Origin: Nostocales cyanobacterium HT-58-2
GTDB lineage: Bacteria; Cyanobacteriota; Cyanobacteriia; Cyanobacteriales; Nostocaceae
Assembly: GCA_002163975.1 (NCBI GenBank)
Contig: CP019636.1
Span: forward strand, 3,979,001 to 4,043,000
Direction: 5' to 3'
DNA length: 64,000 nucleotides
In this document: positions 42,535 through 51,784 of the stretch, piece by piece
Layout of the letters: every line of letters begins with the position of its first letter
Numbering within the stretch: the first letter of the stretch is position 1
Program-made: the position numbers and the translations under genes
Notes under the pieces: generated by a model
What the model was told of the DNA's origin: nothing
Database searches by the model: none
Seen by the model: the letters and a program-made list of their open reading frames with translations, nothing else

Positions 42535-44021
42535 CTACGGTGTACACACAAGTCGAAGTAAAGTCATAATGGCAGGAGTTGTGAGGAGTAAAAGGCGGTG
42601 GAAAATCCAATCAGAATACACGCTCAAGCAATTGGGGGAAAAGCATTTGGAGACTCGCGACTCTCTAAAAGGGGGCAGCATTGTACGAAGCTTTGGGAAA
42701 ACATCAATCGGTCAGCATTCGACAAATAAGTAAAAATAGAGGCGAGCAAGTAGGATACTATCGGTTTTTGGAGAATCAGAATGTGACAGTAGGGGAATTA
42801 GTGCAAAGCCTATCAGACCACTGCGTATCTCATGTAGAAGGAAAGCATATATTAGCCATCAGTGATACGAGCGAAATCAACTTGCAGTCTCATGTAGGCA
42901 GGTTGAAAGCGTTGGGTGTAGGTGTAGTAGGAAACAACACAGATGTAGGCTTTTATATTCATCCGACACTAGTATTAGATGCAGCAAATGGATTTCCCTT
43001 GGGGATCAGTACAGTACAACTGTGGACGAGAGAGGTTAAGCATCAAGAGAAGCATGAACGCAATTACAGTCGATGACCAATAGAAAAGAAAGAATCATAC
43101 AAGTGGCTACGTTCTGCCGAAGAAACGCAAAGATGTTTAACTATTGGGAATGCCAAAATAGTGACTCACATTGCTGAGCGCGAAAGCGATATGTATGAAG
43201 AATTTGCTACAGTAGCGAATCGAGACAATCATGTATTGGTCAGAGCGCGCATTAACCGTCGCCTAGTGGGGAAGACCTCATCAGTTTATACATACTTAAA
43301 CCAACAGCCGAGCGAGGGGACTTACACAGTAGATGTCCCAGCAGATGCACGCCTGAGTAGAACCGCAAGACAGGGATTATTAATTGTTCGTCGTGCAATG
43401 GTGAAAATTCAACGTCCAGATAAATTGAATGGACAAGATTATCCTCCGAGTGTGACACTTTATGCCGTGGAAGTCGTGGAAGTCAACCCACCACCAGGTC
43501 AAGCACCGATTCATTGGCGATTGCTCACCACCCACCAAGTCGTTTGTTTAGAACAAGCTCTACAAGTGATTCGATGGTACACATAGCGATGGCGAATTGA
43601 ACAACTTTTTGCCACCCTCAAAACTGCTGGATGAAATCTTGAAGCTACCCAGTTAGAGTCAATCGCTGCTATCCAGCGATTGACTGTGTTGGCTTTGTCA
43701 ATCTCTGTGCGAATTTTACAATTGATTCAGGGACGGGATAATCCTGATTTACCTGCCAGTGTTGCTTTTTCTCATGAGCAACAGCAATGCTTATCTACTC
43801 TTGCTCCTACATTAGATGGCAAAACTCGACTACAACAAAATCCCTATCCTCCTTCAACTCTTGCTTGGGCTACTTGGATGATTGCTCGACTTGGTGGCTG
43901 GTCTGGTTACAAGTCTCAAAAACCTCCTGGTATTACTACTTTGGTTCGCGGACTTGAGCAGTTTGAATCCACCTTTTTTGCCTGGAAACTCCCTCTAGGC
44001 ACACTTGTGTGTACACCGTAG
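42535..44021 (+). mobile_element. IS4-family insertion sequence, decayed
   Basis: A 1487-bp element with 19-bp terminal inverted repeats: CTACGGTGTACACACAAGT (42535-42553) and its exact complement ACTTGTGTGTACACCGTAG (44003-44021). It contains one transposase gene disabled by several stops. It sits in a dispersed repeat (AACCCCTCCTCAACCCTCTC... on the left, GGGAGAGGGGCGGGGG on the right). I see no clear target duplication at the ends. Confidence 0.92.
42569..44021 (+). pseudogene. IS4-family transposase, frameshifted with three in-frame stops
   Basis: The DDE transposase of the IS above. An N-terminal frame from ATG 42569 (MAGVVRSKRRWKIQSEYTLK) shifts near 42670 into the main frame (LYEALGKHQSVSIRQI...). 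Catalytic Asp sites are ILAISDTSEI and AERESDMYEEF. The IS4 signature Y(2)R(3)E(6)K reads WYT-stop-RWRIEQLFATLK, interrupted by TAG at 43584. Other stops are TGA at 43074 and TGA at about 43633 (KTAG-stop-NLEATQ). With one frameshift and three nonsense codons it cannot be functional. Confidence 0.9.
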
Positions 44022-44139
44022 CCCACAATGGGAGAGGGGCGGGGGTGAGGTGACACCTATGAACGCAACTCGGTATCAACAGATGCTCGCGCCTAAGTTA
44101 GTCTATATTGTCTGGGGAAGAGGAAACATTAAGAGCAAA

Positions 44140-44997
44140 ATGATGCAAGAAATCACACGCCGCAAATTTATCGCAACTGCCACCCTAGCAACGGGTTTTG
44201 CCGTAGCAGTACAACCTGTTTCTGCCAAAGTTATCACCACTGATACCAAAGGATTAGTAGCGGGAGCGGTGAAAATTCCTGTCAAAGATGGCACAATCCC
44301 TGCTTACAGGGCAGCACCAGCCACTGGTAGCAATTTTCCAACTGTCTTGGTAATCCAAGAAATTTTTGGTGTGCACGAGCATATTCAGGATGTCTGCCGT
44401 CGCTTTGCCAAGTTGGGGTACCTGGCGATCGCTCCGGAATTGTTTGTGCGTCAAGGCGATGTCTCGAAGTTAAGCAACATAGATGAAATTCGCCAAGTGG
44501 TCGCCAAAGTACCAGATGCCCAGGTACTGTCTGATCTCGATGCTACAACAAACTGGGCTGTAAAATCAGCTAAGGGTAATGCGAATAAGTTAGGGATTAC
44601 AGGCTTTTGCTGGGGTGGTCGCATCACCTGGTTATACGCAGCACACAATCCCAAAGTCAAGGCAGGTGTGGCGTGGTACGGGCGACTTGTGGGTGATGCT
44701 ACCGAACTGACGCCCAAGCATCCCATTGATATTGCGTCTACACTAAAAGTCCCTGTTCTCGGACTCTACGGCGGCAAGGATACGGGCATTCCCCTCGACA
44801 CAGTAGAACAGATGCGCGTTCGCCTTGCGTCTCGGAACGAGAATCGCCTAAAGTCTAGCAGCAGCAAATCCGAAATCATTGTCTACCCAGATGCACCCCA
44901 TGCTTTTTTTGCTGATTATCGCCCCTCCTACCGGGAGAAAGAAGCCAAGGAAGGCTGGCAACGTCTCCAGGCATGGTTTAAGCAGCACGGTGTGTAA
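44140..44997 (+). CDS. Dienelactone hydrolase family protein, Tat-exported
   Basis: A 285-residue alpha/beta hydrolase of the dienelactone hydrolase family with a twin-arginine signal (ITRRKFIATATLATGFAVAVQPVSA). The mature part has VIQEIFGVHEHIQDVCRRFAKLGY, the nucleophile Cys in GITGFCWGGRITW, the Asp in LYGGKDTGIP and the His in PDAPHAFFADYRPSY, so the Cys-Asp-His triad is complete. I chose ATG 44140, which puts the RR motif near the N-terminus; the open frame runs back to 44005 in the IS end. The gene begins 119 bases past the IS, so its native promoter may have been displaced. Confidence 0.9.
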   Translation: MMQEITRRKFIATATLATGFAVAVQPVSAKVITTDTKGLVAGAVKIPVKDGTIPAYRAAPATGSNFPTVLVIQEIFGVHEHIQDVCRRFAKLGYLAIAPELFVRQGDVSKLSNIDEIRQVVAKVPDAQVLSDLDATTNWAVKSAKGNANKLGITGFCWGGRITWLYAAHNPKVKAGVAWYGRLVGDATELTPKHPIDIASTLKVPVLGLYGGKDTGIPLDTVEQMRVRLASRNENRLKSSSSKSEIIVYPDAPHAFFADYRPSYREKEAKEGWQRLQAWFKQHGV

Positions 44998-45047
44998 CAC
45001 ATTGCCCACGGATAAAATTCGGAGGATTTTAGCAACAAAGCTACTCC

Positions 45048-45518
45048 TTACTGCCCTAGAGGTGGAGTTGGAGAAGTCGGTTGAATTCCCTGTTGTATTT
45101 CTCGTATCTCCCACTGACACCGTTTTTCATTCGGCTGATTGTAATTAATCGCCATTGTGAAAGTGCGAGATTGGACGCTGTTGTCGCGGAAGTTGACAAC
45201 AGACTTAGTATAATTTCCTCCTGCAATTGCTGTCCATTGCAAGGTATTACCCCCATAAGGCTGATCAGGAATGAAGCGCACTTTATACCTAACCTGCTCT
45301 GGCGAGTCACCAGAGCGGACAAACTCCAAATCTTGAACAATGTCCGCCGCTCGGTCCAGGAGATCGGCGGAGATAAAGCTACAATTGTTAGGAACATCTC
45401 CTTTAACTAATGCCAAGTAGGGACGCTCAAAGGAAGACTCTACTCGTTGGGCTTGCGCTCTGTGACTGGAGAAGAGGATTAGGGTAATAGGCAGTATCAG
45501 AAAAATAGCTTTTCTCAT
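45048..45518 (-). CDS. Secreted hypothetical protein
   Basis: A 156-residue exported protein of unknown function. The signal peptide MRKAIFLILPITLILFSSHRAQAQ is clear. The mature part contains ALVKGDVPNNCSFISADLLDRAADIV, RYKVRFIPDQPYGGNTLQWTAI and KRCQWEIREIQQG, with two Cys that could pair, and ends in a Pro/Thr tail. I chose ATG 45518 because it starts the signal peptide. It is convergent with the dienelactone hydrolase gene. Confidence 0.72.
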   Translation of the reverse strand: MRKAIFLILPITLILFSSHRAQAQRVESSFERPYLALVKGDVPNNCSFISADLLDRAADIVQDLEFVRSGDSPEQVRYKVRFIPDQPYGGNTLQWTAIAGGNYTKSVVNFRDNSVQSRTFTMAINYNQPNEKRCQWEIREIQQGIQPTSPTPPLGQ

Positions 45519-46096
45519 AGTTCCAATCCAACTCAACGCTGAGTACCAAGTCGTAAAGCTTAGTTTCAAGTCAGGATGCAATGAGTGGCGGCTTTAAACC
45601 CCACCACCAAAGTACGCTATGCAAACGCTAACGTGCAGACTCTGCGCTTTGCTCTGCCCAAGAGAGCAGGAGATACCCGCGATCGCTCGATAGGCGATGA
45701 GAAAAACTGCGTTCAATCTCAACTTGATCTGCTGCAAATATTTCTTAGTTCAGTTGATTCTTCACAGCGTATATGCTCTCATTTGAGCAAACGTCTACCC
45801 TAAGAACAGATTGACCTCCTCTACAGTCTGACTTCTCCATGAAGTCAATCTCTGCTGTTCAATGCATTTTGTTTGAAATTTTCGCGTTGCATATTTGCGG
45901 GATGATTTTATTTTCTCTCTCTATCAGAAAATTTTTCTTTCATTTGACAACTCTTGTGTAACAATGTTAAATTCATCCCTTCGTGTTGTCAGCAAAAAGA
46001 ATACAGCATTTAAGGAATTTTGTTCTCGCCTGACTTGCAGACGAGGTATTCCCTTAAATCTCAGTCACAAATTTGGAATCTAAAAACTCTAGTTCT
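45519..46096. other. 580-bp intergenic region before murF
   Basis: No convincing gene; the 62-72-codon frames lack ribosome sites. Repeat-like GC-rich motifs (CTATGCAAACGCTAACG and a HIP1 site) lie at 45610-45700. Confidence 0.55.
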
Positions 46097-47452
46097 ATGC
46101 CTTTTTCTGCCACTCTAAGCCAACTAGTTGAGGTTCTTTGCGCAAAAGCAGTAAACATATCTACAACTGCGTTCGCACATTTGAGCAACGGTATACAGAC
46201 AGATTCCCGTATCATCAAGCCTGGAGAAGTGTTTGTGGCTTTACGCGGTGAAAAGTTTGATGGGCATGATTTTGTCCCAATGGCGGTAGAAAAAGGTGCT
46301 TTGGCGGCAATCGTTGATTTTGACTACAACAATTCTGAATTTCCCGTCTTACAGGTAAAAGACACGCTAGAGGCATATCAAAAAATTGGCAGATGGTGGC
46401 GTGACCAATTTGATATTCCAGTGATTGGGGTCACAGGTTCTGTGGGCAAAACCACAACAAAAGAACTCATTGCGGCAGTTTTGGCAACGCAAGGAAGAGT
46501 TCTCAAGACTTATGGAAATTATAATAACGAAATTGGAGTGCCAAAAACGCTGCTGCAACTAGATGCAGAACATGATTTCGCCGTCATTGAAATGGCGATG
46601 CGGGGAAAGGGGCAAATTGCTGAACTGACAGAAATAGCGCATCCGACGATTGGTGTGATTACTAATGTGGGGACGGCGCATATTGAGTTACTGGGTTCAG
46701 AAGAAGCTATTGCTGAGGCAAAATGTGAGTTATTGGCACAAATGTCTGCTGATAGTGTGGCAATTCTCAATTACGATAATCCGCTATTGATTTCAACGGC
46801 GGCGCAAGTCTGGCAAGGCAAAGTTGTGACTTATGGTTTGTCTGGTGGTGATATCCAAGGAAAGTTGATTGATAATGACACGCTGGAAGTGGCAGGAATG
46901 CAATTGCCTTTACCTTTGGTAGGACGACACAATGCAACGAATTTCCTGGCAGCTTTAGCAGTGGCGCAGGTGTTGGGCGTTGATTGGTCGTCTTTGAAAT
47001 CTGGGGTGATAGTGAATATGCCAGTCGGGCGATCGCAGCGTTTTACTTTGCCCAATGATATAGTCATCTTAGATGAGACTTATAATGCTGCACCAGAAGC
47101 TATGCTTGCGGCGTTAGAATTATTGGCACAAACCCCTGGCAAAAGACGCATTGCTGTGTTAGGTGCAATGAAGGAATTGGGAGAGCGATCGCACCAGTTG
47201 CATCAACGAGTGGGTGAAACGGTGCGAACATTGAATTTAGATGCTTTGCTGGTTTTGGTTGATGGAGATGACGCAAAAACCATAGCTCAAAGTGCCAATG
47301 GTATTCCTTGTGAATGCTTTGCAACTCATGCAGACTTAGTTGTCAGATTAAAGACTTTTGCACAAGAGGGTGATCGGATTCTTTTCAAAGCAGCCCATTC
47401 AGTGGGACTAGATAGAGTCGTGAATCAGTTCCGCACAGAATTTGCCAAATGA
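46097..47452 (+). CDS. murF: UDP-N-acetylmuramoyl-tripeptide--D-alanyl-D-alanine ligase (MurF)
   Basis: A 451-residue Mur ligase that adds D-Ala-D-Ala to the peptidoglycan precursor in the cytoplasm, using ATP. The three-domain order is seen: the uridine domain with NGIQTDSRIIKPGEVFVALRGEKFDGHDFV, the ATPase domain with VIGVTGSVGKTTTKELI and TYGNYNNEIGVPKTLL, EMAMRGKGQIAELT and ITNVGTAHIELLGS, and the C-terminal domain with ILDETYNAAPEAMLAALELL, the MurF hallmark. I chose ATG 46097; a TTG at 46073 would add eight residues. It is a single gene, not in a dcw-type cluster, as is usual in cyanobacteria. Confidence 0.97.
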   Translation: MPFSATLSQLVEVLCAKAVNISTTAFAHLSNGIQTDSRIIKPGEVFVALRGEKFDGHDFVPMAVEKGALAAIVDFDYNNSEFPVLQVKDTLEAYQKIGRWWRDQFDIPVIGVTGSVGKTTTKELIAAVLATQGRVLKTYGNYNNEIGVPKTLLQLDAEHDFAVIEMAMRGKGQIAELTEIAHPTIGVITNVGTAHIELLGSEEAIAEAKCELLAQMSADSVAILNYDNPLLISTAAQVWQGKVVTYGLSGGDIQGKLIDNDTLEVAGMQLPLPLVGRHNATNFLAALAVAQVLGVDWSSLKSGVIVNMPVGRSQRFTLPNDIVILDETYNAAPEAMLAALELLAQTPGKRRIAVLGAMKELGERSHQLHQRVGETVRTLNLDALLVLVDGDDAKTIAQSANGIPCECFATHADLVVRLKTFAQEGDRILFKAAHSVGLDRVVNQFRTEFAK

Positions 47453-47486
47453 ATTTTGTAGCCATTAGTCCATAATAAATCGTTTA

Positions 47487-47635
47487 TTGTTAGCAATTGC
47501 GGTGCGGAAGTTGAGCTCGCGGCTGGCAGAGCAGGCAGGGCTTGATATCAAAATTCACTATCACACGATGCGCCATACTTACGGTTATTATCTGGTGAAT
47601 CAGGGTTACAGTACCAGAGAAATTCAGCGAATGTA
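47487..47635 (+). pseudogene. Tyrosine recombinase/integrase C-terminal fragment
   Basis: The frame reads RKLSSRLAEQAGLDIKIHYH, then TMRHTYGYYLVNQGYSTREIQ. It contains the HxxR part (HTMRH) of the catalytic core, then departs into unrelated sequence before the catalytic Tyr. No start or N-terminal domain is present. It lies 35 bases after murF and is a remnant of a phage- or island-type integrase. Confidence 0.75.
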
Positions 47636-47642
47636 TCTTATC

Positions 47643-47975
47643 CTAGCCATTACTATGTTGAGGAGTCTGAGCGTAGCGTCTTTGAAACAGAATTGCTCCT
47701 AAATTGCTCAGCAAACAGGTGAGTGCTAGCCATAGCAAGATATAAGTGGGAGGCATCACCACGCCAATCATAAACCAAGTATATACGTGCAATATCATCA
47801 TTATTGCAAATATGCTAGCAATTCCGGCTGCTTGCCAGACATGATGTGATGGGCGACGAAGTGCGGCAAAAGTCATGGTCAACAATGTTGCAAGCAAGTT
47901 GGCTGGCACCAGAAACGCACAAATACTTACACAGTTGGTACGGGAGAACTCAGTTAAGCTGTTCAGGTCAAACAT
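47643..47975 (-). CDS. Small membrane protein, unknown
   Basis: A 110-residue protein with three hydrophobic segments: CAFLVPANLLATLLTMTFAAL, AAGIASIFAIMMILHVYTWFMIGVV, and YILLWLALTCLLSNLGAILF. The last residues are polar (RRYAQTPQHSNG). I do not recognise a family. ATG 47975 is the start. It is convergent with the integrase remnant. Confidence 0.6.
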   Translation of the reverse strand: MFDLNSLTEFSRTNCVSICAFLVPANLLATLLTMTFAALRRPSHHVWQAAGIASIFAIMMILHVYTWFMIGVVMPPTYILLWLALTCLLSNLGAILFQRRYAQTPQHSNG

Positions 47976-48371
47976 CAATGTTTAAAGATAATGTCAGCAT
48001 TTGATTAAACCTCTAACATATTAATAAAATAATGAAATATGTCTTAGTACCCATATTTAATAAAAGCATGACGAAATTAACATAAGTTAAGATAAGTAAA
48101 GTATTTTTATCGTGAAAAGTACGGAAAGTACAGCTAAGTCTTGAAGAAATAAAGTTTTATGAGAGACTTTCATTAAATATTTTTATTAGAGTATTGTTCT
48201 CATAAGTTTAAAAAAATGTAAATCCAGGAATCAAAATAACACTTAGATCAAACACATCTAAATTGCATTCTTTTTTATGAGGGTTCTTATTTGTGAGCTA
48301 GCGCTAGTGCGTAAATGACTCATAACGGTCATAACAAACTCGTTTACACTTCTTTACAAATCATCGTGCTT
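47976..48371. other. AT-rich intergenic region
   Basis: About 400 bases, very AT-rich, likely holding the promoter of the membrane-protein gene (47975). No gene or strong structure seen. Confidence 0.5.
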
Positions 48372-49166
48372 TCAAGAATCAGGCATAATTGTCTCTTGAA
48401 GATTCACACCCTTGAGGTTAGCTCTTTTAAGGTTAGCGCCATGGAGGTTAGCACCACTGAGGTTAGCCCCTGCCAAGTTCGCTCCTGTAAGGTTTGTCCA
48501 TCTCAGGTCAGCTTTGCTCAAGTCAGCCTCACTGAGGTTAGCCCGCGACAGATAGGCACCACTCAGGTGAGCCTTGCTCAGATTAGCTTTGTACAAGTCA
48601 GTTTTGTAAAGGTAAGCCCCCATCACTTCCGCCTCATACAAGTTTGCCTTGCTGAGGTCAGCCGCAGTCAAATTAGCGGCGATTAGGTTTGCAAAACACA
48701 GGTCAGTGCGGATCAGCTTTGCTGTACCTAAATCGGCACCTCTCAAGTGAGCACCTCTCAAGTTAGCCCCAATCAAGTTAGCATCAGCGATCATCGCGTC
48801 TTTGAGATTCGCCTCACTCAAGTCAGCTCCAATGAGATTGGCATGACTGAGATCTGCTTGTGTCAGTGTAGCACCGCTCAAGTTAGCAATACTGAAGTTA
48901 GCCGCGCTCAGGTTAGCTTCAACGAGGATAGCTTTTTTGAGATGAGCGCCGCTTAGGTCAGCACCACTGAGGTTTGCATACACAAGCACCGCATGAGCTA
49001 GATCCACCTTGCTCAAGTTTACCCCTTGGAGGTTTGCGCCTTTGAGGTTATCGCCTTGCAAAGAAGCGGTACTGAGGTCTGGTGATATCTGAGGGTTTTC
49101 CTTTCTCCATTCAATCCATGTGACTACACCTGCTTTTAGGAAAGCTAGATGCTCTTGATTTGCCAT
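48372..49166 (-). CDS. Pentapeptide repeat protein
   Basis: A 264-residue protein, almost entirely pentapeptide repeats of the A(N/D)LXX type (for example ANLSGADLSGAHL, ADLSHANLIGADLSEANL), about 40 copies, which fold into a right-handed quadrilateral beta helix. A short non-repeat N-terminus (MANQEHLAFLKAGVVTWIEWRKENPQISPDL) is a common cyanobacterial cap. No signal or membrane segment is seen. The gene starts 11 bases after the end of ccmP, so the two are probably co-transcribed, though no carboxysome role is known for it. The function is unknown. Confidence 0.93.
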   Translation of the reverse strand: MANQEHLAFLKAGVVTWIEWRKENPQISPDLSTASLQGDNLKGANLQGVNLSKVDLAHAVLVYANLSGADLSGAHLKKAILVEANLSAANFSIANLSGATLTQADLSHANLIGADLSEANLKDAMIADANLIGANLRGAHLRGADLGTAKLIRTDLCFANLIAANLTAADLSKANLYEAEVMGAYLYKTDLYKANLSKAHLSGAYLSRANLSEADLSKADLRWTNLTGANLAGANLSGANLHGANLKRANLKGVNLQETIMPDS

Positions 49167-49177
49167 TTTCTTTTCCT

Positions 49178-49819
49178 TTACTCCTGACGCCGACTTTGGG
49201 GATTTGTCCGCCCAGCTACACTTTCAATCGCCGTTAATGCTCCCGCAGCACCTGCAAGAATATCCCGTTCTTGTCCACCTAAGTAAAGCCGTCCAAAGCT
49301 ACCTACAGCTTGAACCTCAAGAATATTAATTGACGCTGCTTTCTCCGCTTCATTTGCAGCTAGTGCGGCGTAAGTAGCAGGCTCAACTTCTAAGACATAC
49401 AGCGTTTGTCCTGCCAGTAATAGCTGTCCCCGTCGTGTACGGTTGATAAGTTGTGTTTGGTAAGCATCAATATTGCGGATAATCTGGGTAGAAACAACAC
49501 GCGGTTTGAGACATTCCTCTTTTCGGACTCCTAATGTTGCCAAAATCGCTTGACCGGCAGCTCGCGTTTCGCCTTGGGAGCTAGAATGAACTTCTAAGAG
49601 ACCATATAGTCGTTCAACGACCTGTACTCCCGGACGGACAGAGGCAGCTTTAAGTGCAACATCGGTAATGCGATTAATTTCGATACCAGGAGAGATTTCA
49701 ATCCATAGCGACGTATCTCCTGGTAATGGCAAGAAACCTTGGGCTACTGTTCCTATGTATGCTGCATGTTGAGGTTGTAGGCTGTCGAGAAATACGAAAC
49801 TGCGTAATTCTATTCCCAA
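49178..49819 (-). CDS. ccmP: Carboxysome shell protein CcmP (tandem BMC)
   Basis: A 213-residue tandem BMC-domain protein, exactly the length of Synechococcus CcmP, which forms double-layered trimers with a large gated pore in the beta-carboxysome shell. Domain 1 has ELRSFVFLDSLQPQHAAYIGT and ALKAASVRPGVQVVERLYGLLEVH. Domain 2 has QLINRTRRGQLLLAGQTLYVLEVEP and VGSFGRLYLGGQERDILAGAA. The start is TTG 49819: it gives the conserved MGIELRSF start and has GGAG nine bases upstream, and no ATG fits. Like many cyanobacterial ccmP genes it lies apart from ccmKLMNO. Confidence 0.94.
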   Translation of the reverse strand: MGIELRSFVFLDSLQPQHAAYIGTVAQGFLPLPGDTSLWIEISPGIEINRITDVALKAASVRPGVQVVERLYGLLEVHSSSQGETRAAGQAILATLGVRKEECLKPRVVSTQIIRNIDAYQTQLINRTRRGQLLLAGQTLYVLEVEPATYAALAANEAEKAASINILEVQAVGSFGRLYLGGQERDILAGAAGALTAIESVAGRTNPQSRRQE

Positions 49820-49970
49820 AGTTTTGCTCTCCAGTCATAAGGGAAAAAGTGAGTTATTGCAATATCTGAGTGTAATTTTAAGCTACAATAAACCTAAGTG
49901 TAAAAAAGTGTAAACAACAATACTCAAAATCGCAACACAGTGTCATCTTAAAACCAAAAGAACAGACACT

Positions 49971-50008
49971 TCAATGGGATGGCGAAAAAAGAGACGCCAT
50001 CCCATTGA
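49971..50008. repeat. Perfect 14-bp hairpin
   Basis: TCAATGGGATGGCG (49971-49984) and CGCCATCCCATTGA (49995-50008) flank a 10-base A-rich loop, in the 586-base space between ccmP and the lipase gene. There is no T-run. The remaining intergenic sequence shows nothing else. Confidence 0.75.
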
Positions 50009-50405
50009 ACTAGAATGGAAAATCATACATCTGCCAGCTTTGACCAAACAACCTTAAGTATGATATTTGCTTAGGACTGTTGCTATCAATAAGTGAGTGG
50101 GATAGCATATAAACACGACTTCTGACTATAAGCCCCTGAAACCTCATAGCTTCATTCATTGGGTATTCAAGGTCTCAGAGCGCTACTGACGGTTAACAAC
50201 ATTTTTACTTGTTTTCATTGAAACCCTATAGTGAATGCAAAAGCCCAAAAGTAGAGGTAAAGGGTGCAAAACCCTTGTTTACTGTGGGCAACTAACAGGG
50301 CTTGACATCAGAAAATAGATTTTTGCTTTTGAGTTTATCAGTTGCAAATCTTCAACTCCGTCCTGAGACTGTAGCCGTGAAAAATGCACTTGGGGAGAAT
50401 AGGTA

Positions 50406-51311
50406 ATGACACACATTGAGGGAACTTTTATAGGGGCTGGAGGTCTAAATCTTTATTATCAAAGTTGGTTGCCCCAGACGCAGGTACGGGCAATCATAGC
50501 TATAGTACACGGGCTGGGAGCGCATAGTGGATTATTCAATAATGCTGTGCAGCACTTAATACCTCAAGGCTATGCTATCTATGCCTTTGACCTGCGAGGG
50601 CATGGACGTTCACCCGGACAACGAGGCCATATCAATGCCTGGGCTGAGTTCCGAGAAGACTTGCATACCTTTTTGATGCGAATTCAGGAGCGAACAACTG
50701 GTTGTGCTTGTTTTGTGTGGGGACACAGCCTGGGAGCAGTGATTGCCCTAGACTACGCCTTACACTTTCCGGAAAGCGTACAGGGACTTATCTTAACGGC
50801 ACCAGCATTAGGAAAAGTCAAGGTTCCAGCGTTCAAAATTGCTCTGGGGCGAATGTTCTCACGAGTCTGGCCACGCTTCAGCCTTAAAGTTGGTATTAAG
50901 CGTGTTGCAAGTTCACGTGACCCTATAGTACTCGCTGCCCATGTCCAAGATCCTTTGCGGCACGAATATGGCAGCGCCCGCCTTGCCACAGAATTTTTCG
51001 CAGCACAGAAGTGGGTGCAAACTCACGCAACCGATTTACAAGTTCCTTTGTTGATTCTGCATGGTAGTGCAGACTCGGTCACACCTCCAGAAGGGAGCTT
51101 AGCTTTTTTTGAACAAGTGACTTTCCCCGACAAAGAACGTTATGTTTATCAAGGTGACTATCACGACCTCGATCTAGACATCAATTATCAAGACGTGTTT
51201 GCGGACTTAGAGAATTGGCTTGAACGACATTTGAATGGAGGTATTAATCACTTGCCAGTGGTTTGTCAGATAAAAACTCCCTCTTTGCAGCCAAAAACGA
51301 TCAATATGTAG
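50406..51311 (+). CDS. Monoacylglycerol lipase/lysophospholipase-like hydrolase
   Basis: A 301-residue alpha/beta hydrolase of the monoglyceride lipase/lysophospholipase (PldB) group. The oxyanion motif is IVHGLGAHSG, FDLRGHGRSPGQRG follows, and the nucleophile elbow GHSLGA places Ser108. The Asp is in HGSADSVTPP and the His in YQGDYHDLDLD. It would release free fatty acids from glycerolipids. It lies upstream of the acyl-CoA ligase and the beta-oxidation genes on the same strand (474-base gap), so it may feed that pathway. The ATG start at 50406 is preceded by GGGGAGAATAG, a good ribosome site. Confidence 0.88.
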   Translation: MTHIEGTFIGAGGLNLYYQSWLPQTQVRAIIAIVHGLGAHSGLFNNAVQHLIPQGYAIYAFDLRGHGRSPGQRGHINAWAEFREDLHTFLMRIQERTTGCACFVWGHSLGAVIALDYALHFPESVQGLILTAPALGKVKVPAFKIALGRMFSRVWPRFSLKVGIKRVASSRDPIVLAAHVQDPLRHEYGSARLATEFFAAQKWVQTHATDLQVPLLILHGSADSVTPPEGSLAFFEQVTFPDKERYVYQGDYHDLDLDINYQDVFADLENWLERHLNGGINHLPVVCQIKTPSLQPKTINM

Positions 51312-51784
51312 CCGATTTTTTGCGAAAAAGATACAAAAGTAGCTTTTAATTCCGGCGGTGATCTACATTAATAGTATGTACTTTGTACAAGGTTCTAAGA
51401 CATTCAGGTCTGACAGAGCCGAAGTCTTAAGCAAGTTAAAATCCTGTCATGAATGGGTACTAAATTGAAAGGAGATATTTGGTAAAAAATTGGGACTTAG
51501 GTATCAGAAGTCGGCACCCAGAAAAATTACCTAATTGTTTCAGTTAAATTAAATAAAGCATCAGTGGATACTATCCAACTGATATTAATAGTTGTTGTGC
51601 ATAAGAGCAAATAAAGAGAAAAGTAGCATTGAAAGGTGTTAAATCACCTCAATATGTAAACTCTTCTTTTGTTAGCTGTTGGTTATTGGTCATTGACCAC
51701 GAATAACTAACTACTAATCACTAACTTGTTGCCTGACTCTTTTTAGTTAGGTTGCACGGGCAGGTTTAAAAAACTGTTAGTAAG
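51312..51784. other. 470-bp region upstream of the beta-oxidation genes
   Basis: No gene is seen. It probably carries the promoter of the acyl-CoA ligase gene. No FadR- or PsrA-type palindrome is obvious by eye. Confidence 0.5.

Noticed and set aside
46073..46096. TTG start for murF eight codons upstream
   Set aside because: ATG 46097 suits the family start and the extra residues (MESKNSSS) look non-native; not decisive.
48315..48956. Plus-strand frames rich in Val, Ser and Gln (123 and 69 codons)
   Set aside because: They are antisense shadows of the pentapeptide repeats, hence their periodic look.
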